Assembly (NCBI GenBank): GCA_003451935.1
Contig: DMJA01000221.1
Location: 1 to 9,295 of the forward strand
Origin: Verrucomicrobiota bacterium
GTDB taxonomy: Bacteria > Verrucomicrobiota > Kiritimatiellia > CAIQIC01 > Lenti-01
Length of the DNA stretch: 9,295 nucleotides
Direction of reading: 5' to 3'
The position numbers were made by a program, and so were the translations under genes. Every line of letters begins with the position of its first letter. The stretch's first letter is position 1. Positions 1 to 6,667 of the stretch are shown here, piece by piece. The notes beneath the pieces are model-generated. The model did not search any database and was not told the DNA's origin. It was given only the letters and a program-made list of their open reading frames with translations.

Positions 1-4
1 CCAT

Positions 5-985
5 GTGTCCTTTTGGATCGTCATCGTCGCGCTGGTCGCCACCCTGAGCCTCAGCCTGCTGATCAACCTGACCGCCGTCGGGCTGCTCGCCGGCGCCGCC
101 AAGCCTGTCCACGGCGGACAAGGCGAGGACGAATTCCCCCAGTTCGCCGAGACGCATTCCTACGGCTCGGGCACCACGAAGGTCGTCCGCATCTGGTTCA
201 CCGGCATCCTCACCCGGCAGCTGGATGGCGGCTGGCTCGGCACCACCGATCCCGTCGAAGACTGCCTGCGCCAGATCCGCGCCGCGCGGCAGGACCAGCA
301 CGTCGCCGCGATCCTCCTCGAAGTGGATTCGCCCGGCGGCGAAGTCACCGCCGCCGACGAGATTCACCGCGAGCTGACGCTCTTCAAGGAAAGCCGCGCG
401 GACCGCAAGATCACGGTGCTGGTCCACGATCTGGCGGCATCGGGCGGCTACTACATTTCGCTGCCCGCCGACCGCATCCTCGCCCAGCCCACCGCCCTCA
501 TCGGCTCCATCGGCGTCCTCCTGCAGACGCTCAACATCCAGGGCCTCAGCGAAAAAATCGGCGTGACGGACACCACCATCAAGTCCGGCAAGAACAAGGA
601 CCTGCTCAATCCCTTCCACCCCGTGGATCCGGAGCAGGTGAAACTGCTGCAGGAATCCGTGGACGCCATGTACGGGCGCTTTGTGGATCTCGTCGCGGAG
701 GGACGTTCCCTCAAGAAATCCGACGTGAAGGCCCTGGCCGACGGCCGCCTCTTCACCGCCGAAGCGGCGCTGGAGCACAAGCTGATCGACGGCATCGGCT
801 ACTGGGACGAGGCCATGGACGAGATGCGCGGCCTCCTGGGCGTGGAGGACCTCTTCGTGGTGACCTACCAAACCGAAAAGTCGTTCTTCGATCTGCTGAT
901 GGGCGCGGGATCGCCCCTGCCCGGCCTGCGGGCGCTGCTCTCCAGCGCCGCCACCCCCCGCCGCCAATTCCTCTGGCGGCCGTAG
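5..985 (+). CDS. sppA: Signal peptide peptidase SppA, peptidase family S49 (start possibly upstream of window)
   Basis: Membrane-anchored serine protease that cleaves signal peptides left in the membrane after secretion. The 326-residue product begins with one hydrophobic anchor (about residues 3-30), followed by the S49 protease domain (about 60-270). The nucleophile is Ser146 in the motif AASGGYY. The general base is Lys198 in SGKNKDLLNP, which aligns by eye with the catalytic Lys of Bacillus and E. coli SppA. The segment ILLEVDSPGGEV (103-114) is the typical strand and turn before the active site. Length fits the short single-domain SppA type (about 300-340 residues), not the double-domain E. 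coli form. The start shown is GTG at 5; the frame is still open to the left edge, so the true start may lie outside. No ribosome binding site can be judged. The gene converges on the aminotransferase gene, 87 bp away. The family call is secure; only the N-terminus is uncertain. Confidence 0.93.
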   Translation: MSFWIVIVALVATLSLSLLINLTAVGLLAGAAKPVHGGQGEDEFPQFAETHSYGSGTTKVVRIWFTGILTRQLDGGWLGTTDPVEDCLRQIRAARQDQHVAAILLEVDSPGGEVTAADEIHRELTLFKESRADRKITVLVHDLAASGGYYISLPADRILAQPTALIGSIGVLLQTLNIQGLSEKIGVTDTTIKSGKNKDLLNPFHPVDPEQVKLLQESVDAMYGRFVDLVAEGRSLKKSDVKALADGRLFTAEAALEHKLIDGIGYWDEAMDEMRGLLGVEDLFVVTYQTEKSFFDLLMGAGSPLPGLRALLSSAATPRRQFLWRP

Positions 986-1008
986 AACAAAGCAGGCGGT
1001 AGCCGTTT

Positions 1009-1078
1009 AGGCTGAAGGCGGAAGGGAAGAAGCTGGGGGCGGGGAAGTGTCCCGCCCTTCAGCCTTTGGTCTTCAGCC
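1009..1078. repeat. Inverted array of degenerate 7-nt repeats between convergent genes
   Basis: The sequence can be cut into heptads without slippage. The left arm at 1009-1043 reads AGGCTGA, AGGCGGA, AGGGAAG, AAGCTGG, GGGCGGG. The seven-base centre is GAAGTGT (1044-1050). The right arm at 1051-1078 reads CCCGCCC, TTCAGCC, TTTGGTC, TTCAGCC. The right arm is the complement type of the left arm: AGGCTGAAGG (1009-1018) is a perfect inverted copy of CCTTCAGCCT (1056-1065). The stop codon of the aminotransferase (1073-1075) lies inside the last unit. The array may simply be a transcription barrier between convergent genes, but its period and layout match the repeats around the four-helix-bundle gene at 6664-7152. 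No gene was seen in 986-1072. Confidence 0.7.
1037..1057. terminator. GC hairpin, possible two-way terminator
   Basis: A perfect 7-bp stem, GGGCGGG with CCCGCCC, surrounds a 7-nt loop. It lies between the stop codons of two convergent genes, where a shared terminator is expected. Neither side has a proper run of T residues (TTCAGCCTTT on the plus side, CTTCTTCCCTT on the minus side), so intrinsic termination would be weak. An alternative longer stem (1009-1018 with 1056-1065) competes for part of the same bases. Confidence 0.35.
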
Positions 1079-2263
1079 TGATTTCTTCTCCGCCCGGATT
1101 TCGGCGACGAATTCCGCCATGCGCTTCATGCCCTCGCGGATGTTGTCCATGCTGGTGGCGTAGGCGCAGCGCAGGAAGCCCGCGCCGCAGGCTCCGAACG
1201 CATCGCCGGGCACCACCGCGACGCCCTTTTCCTCGAGGAAGCGCATCGCGAAGTCCTCCGCGGAGATGCCCAAGTCGCCGATGTAGGGGAACGCATAGAA
1301 CGCGCCCGCCGGGGTGTGGCAGGGAATGCCCATCTCGGCGAAGGCCGCGATCAGGTAGTTCCGCCGCCGGTTGTACTCGGCCCGCATCTCCGCCACCGCG
1401 GCGTCGCCGTGGTCGAGCGCCTCGGCCGCGGCCATCTGGCCCGTGGTCGGCGCGCTCATGATGGCGTACTGGTGCAGCTTCATCAGGTTCTCGGAAATCT
1501 CGGCCGGGGCGCAGGCGTAGCCGATGCGGAAGCCGGTCATGGCCCACGCCTTCGACATGCCGTGCAGGAAGATCGTCCGCTCCTTCATGCCGGGCACCGC
1601 GATGAAACTGAAGTGTTTCGAATCGTAGGTCAGCTCGGCGTAGATCTCGTCCGTCAGCAGCAGCAGATCGTGCTTCACGCAGAAGTCGGAAATGTCCTCG
1701 ACGTCCTTCTTCAGCAGGATCGCGCCGGTCGGATTGCACGGGAAGTTGAGCATCAGCACGCGCGTCTTGGGCGTGACGGCCTTCTCCAGCATGGCGCGCG
1801 TCAGGCGGAACTGGTCTTCGCGCCGCGTCTCGACACACACCGGCGTGCCGCCGGCCATGATGATGGTCGGCCGGTAGCTCACGAAGCACGGCTCGTGGTA
1901 GATCACTTCGTCGCCGGGATTGGTGACCGCGCGCAGGGCGATGTCGATGGCTTCGCTGACGCCCACCGTCACCAGGATCTCCGTGTCCGGGTTGTAGGTC
2001 GCGCCGAACTGGCGGGCCACGTAGCGGCTGATGGCCTTGCGCAGCGCGGGATCGCCGCGGTTCGACGTGTAGTGCGTCTCCCCGCGTTCCAGCGAATCCA
2101 TGGCCACGTCGCGCACCGCGCGCGGCGAGTCGAAGTCCGGCTCGCCCACGCCGAACGAGATCACGTCCTTGCGCTGCGCCACGATGTCGAAGAATTTGCG
2201 GATGCCCGAAAACGGCAGCGCCTTCACGTGCGCCGCCACCCTGCTTTTGCCGTTCATGGCCAT
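1073..2263 (-). CDS. PLP-dependent class I/II aminotransferase
   Basis: Cytosolic fold-type I aminotransferase of 396 residues that moves an amino group between an amino acid and a 2-oxo acid. Visible landmarks are FGVGEPDF (37-44), NPTG around Asn177, Asp205 in TDEIY for the cofactor ring nitrogen, Lys238 in MSKAWAMTG for the Schiff base, Arg246 in GFRIGY for cofactor phosphate, and Arg365 in FLRCAYA for the substrate carboxylate. All key residues are present. It resembles the PatA/AspC-like gamma subgroup; the exact substrate (aspartate, aromatic acids, N-acetyl-diaminopimelate or another) cannot be read from sequence. The start at 2263 is supported by TCCTCTCCC on the plus strand (GGGAGAGGA in the mRNA) at 2268-2276; a second ATG two codons later is also possible. 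It lies 19 nt downstream of an Lrp-type regulator, so the two are probably cotranscribed. Its stop codon lies inside a 7-nt repeat unit. Confidence 0.94.
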   Translation of the reverse strand: MAMNGKSRVAAHVKALPFSGIRKFFDIVAQRKDVISFGVGEPDFDSPRAVRDVAMDSLERGETHYTSNRGDPALRKAISRYVARQFGATYNPDTEILVTVGVSEAIDIALRAVTNPGDEVIYHEPCFVSYRPTIIMAGGTPVCVETRREDQFRLTRAMLEKAVTPKTRVLMLNFPCNPTGAILLKKDVEDISDFCVKHDLLLLTDEIYAELTYDSKHFSFIAVPGMKERTIFLHGMSKAWAMTGFRIGYACAPAEISENLMKLHQYAIMSAPTTGQMAAAEALDHGDAAVAEMRAEYNRRRNYLIAAFAEMGIPCHTPAGAFYAFPYIGDLGISAEDFAMRFLEEKGVAVVPGDAFGACGAGFLRCAYATSMDNIREGMKRMAEFVAEIRAEKKSG

Positions 2264-2282
2264 AGCGTCCTCTCCCTGCGCC

Positions 2283-2762
2283 CTATGGACTGACCTGCAG
2301 GCGGTCGTCCACCTTGTCCATGTCCATCAGCACGCCATCCAGCTTGTAGGTCTTGAGCATGAAATGCGTACCCGTGGACAGCACGCCGTCGATCGTCGAG
2401 AGCCGTTCGCTCACGAACGAGGCCACCGCGCGCAGGGTCTTGCCCTCCACGAACAGCAGCAGGTCGTACTTCCCGGACATCAGGTACATGTTCACCACCT
2501 CGTCGAACGCGCTGATCCGCTTCGCGATGCGGTCGAACCCGCCCTCCTTCTCCGGCTGGACCTTCACTTCGATGACCGCCGTGACGCGGTCTTCCTTCAG
2601 ATGGTCCTCGTTCACCAGCGCCCGGTAGCCGCGAATGGTCCCCACCCGCTCGTACTCCTCGATCCGCGCGGCCACCTCGGCGGGCGTCGACCGGATCATC
2701 TTGGCGATGTCCTTGGTGCTCGTGCGGGCGTTCTTCCTCAAAATATCCAGCAATTCGTCCAT
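2283..2762 (-). CDS. Lrp/AsnC family transcriptional regulator
   Basis: A 159-residue regulator of the leucine-responsive/AsnC family. The N-terminal winged helix-turn-helix spans about residues 2-50, with helix 2/3 around STKDIAKMIRSTPAEVAARI, followed by GTIRGYRALVN, the usual wing and linker. The C-terminal RAM domain (about 60-145) contains MSGKYDLLLFVEG, the usual ligand-binding and oligomer-forming beta element. Length is normal for the family. ATG at 2762 has a good ribosome binding site (GGAG in mRNA, plus-strand CTCC at 2770-2773, 7 nt spacing). The aminotransferase follows after 19 nt, so the likely job is to sense an amino acid and control that gene and itself. The regulator is 98 nt downstream of the metal pump gene on the same strand; whether it has its own promoter is not clear. 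Confidence 0.93.
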   Translation of the reverse strand: MDELLDILRKNARTSTKDIAKMIRSTPAEVAARIEEYERVGTIRGYRALVNEDHLKEDRVTAVIEVKVQPEKEGGFDRIAKRISAFDEVVNMYLMSGKYDLLLFVEGKTLRAVASFVSERLSTIDGVLSTGTHFMLKTYKLDGVLMDMDKVDDRLQVSP

Positions 2763-2860
2763 GGCTTGTCTCCGATTGAGGGCCGAATCCTACCAGCCCC
2801 CCGGGGCGAAACGCCACCCAATTTGCGAAAAAACCATCCAGACGCCCCCCCGGCAGGAAA
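2763..2860. other. Intergenic gap between pump gene and regulator, no clear signal
   Basis: This 98-nt gap separates the pump stop codon from the regulator start on the minus strand. It contains a 7-C run (2845-2851), a 6-A run (2828-2833), a small GGCG-AAA-CGCC hairpin (2805-2815) and CCCCGGGG (2799-2806). A regulator promoter would be expected here if the two units are separate, but no convincing -35/-10 pair with normal spacing was found. No good stem precedes the T run on the minus strand. Confidence 0.3.
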
Positions 2861-5800
2861 TCAGACCGACCGGGACGGAGGCTTCGCCAGCCGGCGCTCG
2901 CGAACCCAGCAGTAGAGGACGGGTGCCATGAAGAGCGTAACGACTTCGATGGCCATGCCGCCGAAGGCGGGCAGCGACATCGGCAGCATGATGTCCGAGC
3001 CCCGCCCCGTCGACGTGAGCACCGGCAGCAGCGCGAGGACCGTCGTGGCCGTGGTCATCAGGCAGGCGCGGATGCGCCGCTGGCCCGCATAGACCGTGGC
3101 TTCGCGGATGGCGGCGACCGTGGCGGGCCGGACCTTGTCGAACCGCTGGTCCATGTAGGTGCAGATGACGACGGCATCGTCGGACGCGATGCCGAACAGC
3201 GCGAGGAATCCCACCCAGACGGCGATGCTCATGTGGATCGGATGCACGCGGAACAGGGCGCGCGGGTCCACGCCCAGGAAGGTGAAGTCGAGAAACCACG
3301 GCTGACCGTACAGCCAGATGAGCAGCAGCCCGCCCGCCCAGCAGACGAAGATGGTCGAGAACACCAAGCCGGTCGTGACCACGGACCGGAACTGGAAGTA
3401 GATCAGCATGAAAATGACGAACAGCGTCAGCGGCAGGACGATCGACATCGTTTTCTGGGCGTGGATCTGGTTCTCGTAGCTGCCGGCGAACCGGTAGGAG
3501 ACGCCGGCAGGCAGGCTCAACTCGCCGGACGCCGCTTTCGCCTCCAGATAGCGCTGGCTGGCTTCGACCACGTCCACCTCGGCAAAGCCGGGCTTCTTGT
3601 CGAACAGCACGTAGCCGATCAGGAAGGTGTCCTCGCTCTTGATGGCTTCGGGCCCGCGGACGTAGCGGATGTCCGTCAGCTGCGCCAAGGGGATCTGCGC
3701 GCCGTCCATCGTGGGAATCCGCACCTGCCCCAGCGTCTCGATCCGGTCGCGCCGCTCGCGCTGATAGCGCACGCGGACCGGGAAGCGCTTCCGACCTTCC
3801 ACGGTGGTGGTGAGGCGACGTCCGCCGATGGCCACTTCGATGACGTTCTGGACGTCCTCGATCCGCAGGCCGTACCGCGCAATGGCTTCGCGGTCGATAT
3901 CAATCTCGAGGTAGGGCTTGCCGACGATCCGGTCGGCGATGACGGCGGACGGTTCGACCTGGGGCACTTCCTTGAGGAAGCGTTCGATTTCCAGCCCGGC
4001 GCGTTCGACGCTTTCCAGATCGGGCCCTTTGACCTTCACGCCCATGGGCGCGCGCATGCCGCTTTGCAGCATGACGATGCGCGCGGCGATCGGCTGGAGC
4101 CTGGGCGCCGTGGTGGAGCCCGGGACCTGCGCGGCGGAAACGATCTCCTGCCAGATGTCCTCCGGGCTCCGGATGGATTCGCGCCACTGCCGATAGGGGC
4201 GGCCGCGCGCATCGGGAATCAGTTCGCCGCTTTCGTCGCGGACGAATTCGTTGTTGCGCCGGTCGTAGCGGAAGGAGATCGGCCGGCCGTCTGGACCGGC
4301 GACGTATTCGGTTTTGTAGGTGATGACGGTCTCGATCATGTTGACCGGGGCGGGATCGAGCGCGGTATCGGCGCGCCCGATCTTCCCGACTACGGAATCG
4401 ATTTCCGGAATGGCGCGGATGGCCATGTCCTGCTTCTGGATGATGTCCAGCGCCTCGCCGATGGAGGCGTGCGGCATCGTCGTGGGCATGTAGAGGAAGG
4501 AACCTTCGTCGAGCGGCGGCATGAATTCCTTGCCCAGCCCCGGGAACGCGTGGACGAGCGCCTGGCCCGGACGGCTGGCGCGGGCGAATCCGGGCAGCCA
4601 GCCGAACGTGCGGGAAAAGCCCAGCCAGCCGGTATAGCCCACCACCACGATCAACGCGGGCATGGCCAGGAAAACCAGCTTGTGCGCCAGGAACCAGCGC
4701 AGCATCGGCGCATAGTACCGCTCCACGAGGCGGTAAAGCCCCAGCAGGCCGCCGATGAAGACGGCCACGAGGATGAAGTTCCGCGCAAAGCCCGCCTGCA
4801 GCCCCATCGGCATCCAGTCTTTTGCGAGCAGGACGCCCACGGCCAAAACGACCAGCGCGTTGGCCAGCCAAGGCGTGAACCGTCGCACGCGCTCGGGCAA
4901 CCGTTCCGAAACCAGCAGATACGCCCCGATGGCAACCAGCAGCCCTGCGGCCCACCACCACTGCAACCAGAATCCGATCACCAGTCCCGCCAGCACCATT
5001 CCCGCCCGGCCGAGGCTCCGGGTCGTCTTCGACCGGACTTTTCCTGAAAACAGGATGTGCGCAGCCGCGGGAATCACCGTCAGCGCGACGACCACCGATC
5101 CGATCAGGCAAAACGTCTTGGTGAAGGCCAGCGGCTTGAACAATTTGCCTTCGGGCCCGGTCATGGCGAATACCGGCAGGAAACCGATCACCGTCGTGGC
5201 GATGGCCGTGAGCACGGCGCTACCGACTTCGCTGGAGGCCCGGTAGATGACCTCGAGGCGGTTTTCGCCGGGGGGGGCTTCCTCCAGATGCTGCACGATG
5301 TTTTGGCACAGGATGATGCCCATGTCCACGATCGTGCCGATGGCGATGGCGATGCCCGCCAGCGAGACAACGTTGGCGTCTACGCCGAACAGCTTCATGG
5401 CGATGAACGCCATCAGCACCGCCAGCGGCATGACGGCGCTGATCAAGAGCGACAGCCCCAGTTGCGAGGCCATGAGGATCACGACGATGGTGGTGACGAG
5501 AACCTGCTCGTAGAGCGCGCCGTTGAGCGTGCCGAGGGTTTCATAAATCAGGCCCGTGCGGTCGTAGAAGGGGACGATGGTCACCTGGCTCACCGTTCCG
5601 TCGGCGAGCGTTTTCCGAGGCAGGGACGGCGCGATCTCGGCGATCTTGGCCTTGACGTTCTGGATCGCCGTCAGCGGGTTGAATCCGTGCCGGACCACCA
5701 CCACCCCCCCCACGGCCTCCGCGCCTTCCTTGTCCAGCGCGCCGTCGCGGGCCGCCGGCCCCAGCGCCACCCGGGCGACGGTCTTCACGTAGATCGGCAC

Positions 5801-6667
5801 GTTTCCGGTCGCCTTCACGACCGTGTTTTCAATGTCCCGGACGTCGCGGATGAACCCGCGCGCGCGGATCAGATATTCCACGCTGTTGAGTTCGATCTGC
5901 CGGGCGCCCGTGTCGAGATTCGACATGCGCACCGCGGTAAACACCTCTTCCAGGCTGACGCCGTGCGCCCGCATGGCGTCGGGATCCACGTCGATCTGGT
6001 ACTCCTGCACGAACCCGCCGACGGGCGCGACCTCCGTGATGCCGGCGGCCGCTTGCAGGTGATAGCGCACGGTCCAGTCCTGGAGGGCGCGCAATTCGTT
6101 CAGATCCCATCCCCCGGCGGGCTTGCCGTCGGGGTCGCGGCCTTCCAGCGTGTACCAGAAGATCTGCCCCAGCGCCGTCGCATAGGGTCCCAGCGCGGGC
6201 TTCACCCCCTCCGGCAACGCACCGGCGGGCAGCCCGTTGAGCCGGGCGATGACGCGGTTCTGCGCGGCTTCGAACGGAACGTCCTCCTCGAAGATGACGT
6301 AAACCATCGAGAATCCGAACATCGAGGCGCTGCGGACCGTCCTCACGCCCGGCATGCCCAGCAGGGACACCGTCAGCGGGTAGGTCACCTGGTCGTCCAC
6401 GTCCTTGGGCGAGCGGCCCATCCATTCGCTGAACACGATCTGCTGGTTTTCGCCGATGTCGGGCAACGCATCCACCGCCACCGGATTGCGCGGCAGGCCC
6501 CCGAGTTTCCAGTCGAACGGCGCCACCATCACGCCCCATGCGATCACGAAGATCACAATCAGCGCGACGATCAGCTTCTGCTCCAGGCAAAAGCGGATGA
6601 CCCGATCCAAGAGCGAAGGAGGGGAAGAAGAAAAGGTGGGAGGTGGAAGGTGGGAGGGCGTAGTCAC
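2861..6667 (-). CDS. cusA: Heavy-metal efflux RND pump, CusA/CzcA family, enlarged form
   Basis: Inner-membrane proton-driven pump of the HME-RND family, exporting metal ions through the adaptor and outer-membrane channel encoded upstream. At 1268 residues it is about 220 longer than E. coli CusA (1047). TM1 is about 31-50. The TM4 core GIAIAIGTIVD carries Asp448 (E. coli Asp405). Periplasmic metal methionines Met727 (FLYMP), Met777 (NMIET) and Met866 (IVMLQSG) align by eye with E. coli Met573, Met623 and Met672, favouring Cu(I)/Ag(I). There are extra hydrophobic segments at about 555-650 and a hydrophilic insert at about 786-826. E. coli Lys984 aligns with Cys1202. The start is GTG at 6667, overlapping the stop of the preceding gene as GTGA, with GAGGA in the mRNA (6677-6681, 9 nt spacing). 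Residues 4-12 are encoded by a 7-nt repeat, so the older start may have been near Leu20 (TTG). The metal specificity is an inference. Confidence 0.93.
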   Translation of the reverse strand: MTTPSHLPPPTFSSSPPSLLDRVIRFCLEQKLIVALIVIFVIAWGVMVAPFDWKLGGLPRNPVAVDALPDIGENQQIVFSEWMGRSPKDVDDQVTYPLTVSLLGMPGVRTVRSASMFGFSMVYVIFEEDVPFEAAQNRVIARLNGLPAGALPEGVKPALGPYATALGQIFWYTLEGRDPDGKPAGGWDLNELRALQDWTVRYHLQAAAGITEVAPVGGFVQEYQIDVDPDAMRAHGVSLEEVFTAVRMSNLDTGARQIELNSVEYLIRARGFIRDVRDIENTVVKATGNVPIYVKTVARVALGPAARDGALDKEGAEAVGGVVVVRHGFNPLTAIQNVKAKIAEIAPSLPRKTLADGTVSQVTIVPFYDRTGLIYETLGTLNGALYEQVLVTTIVVILMASQLGLSLLISAVMPLAVLMAFIAMKLFGVDANVVSLAGIAIAIGTIVDMGIILCQNIVQHLEEAPPGENRLEVIYRASSEVGSAVLTAIATTVIGFLPVFAMTGPEGKLFKPLAFTKTFCLIGSVVVALTVIPAAAHILFSGKVRSKTTRSLGRAGMVLAGLVIGFWLQWWWAAGLLVAIGAYLLVSERLPERVRRFTPWLANALVVLAVGVLLAKDWMPMGLQAGFARNFILVAVFIGGLLGLYRLVERYYAPMLRWFLAHKLVFLAMPALIVVVGYTGWLGFSRTFGWLPGFARASRPGQALVHAFPGLGKEFMPPLDEGSFLYMPTTMPHASIGEALDIIQKQDMAIRAIPEIDSVVGKIGRADTALDPAPVNMIETVITYKTEYVAGPDGRPISFRYDRRNNEFVRDESGELIPDARGRPYRQWRESIRSPEDIWQEIVSAAQVPGSTTAPRLQPIAARIVMLQSGMRAPMGVKVKGPDLESVERAGLEIERFLKEVPQVEPSAVIADRIVGKPYLEIDIDREAIARYGLRIEDVQNVIEVAIGGRRLTTTVEGRKRFPVRVRYQRERRDRIETLGQVRIPTMDGAQIPLAQLTDIRYVRGPEAIKSEDTFLIGYVLFDKKPGFAEVDVVEASQRYLEAKAASGELSLPAGVSYRFAGSYENQIHAQKTMSIVLPLTLFVIFMLIYFQFRSVVTTGLVFSTIFVCWAGGLLLIWLYGQPWFLDFTFLGVDPRALFRVHPIHMSIAVWVGFLALFGIASDDAVVICTYMDQRFDKVRPATVAAIREATVYAGQRRIRACLMTTATTVLALLPVLTSTGRGSDIMLPMSLPAFGGMAIEVVTLFMAPVLYCWVRERRLAKPPSRSV
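6634..6657. repeat. 7-nt repeat array, AGGTGGR type, inside 5' end of pump gene
   Basis: On the plus strand, three exact-length units AGGTGGG, AGGTGGA, AGGTGGG are followed by a partial AGGG. They run in the opposite orientation to the larger array at 7160-7215, so the two arrays enclose the four-helix-bundle gene as inverted arms. The units are translated, in the minus direction, into the low-complexity Ser/Pro-rich N-terminus of the pump, which CusA relatives normally lack. Confidence 0.8.

Noticed and set aside
3..5. ATG at position 3 as a gene start
   Set aside because: It is in a different frame from the peptidase and does not give the SppA motifs; the peptidase frame uses GTG at 5 or a start further left.
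1059..1889. A 276-codon minus-strand frame and several plus-strand frames overlapping the aminotransferase
   Set aside because: They are Arg-rich shadow frames; the aminotransferase frame has every catalytic motif.
2826..2866. Possible intrinsic terminator after the pump gene, with a T6 run on the minus strand
   Set aside because: No stable stem lies directly before the T run; only scattered short pairings of 3-4 bases are possible.
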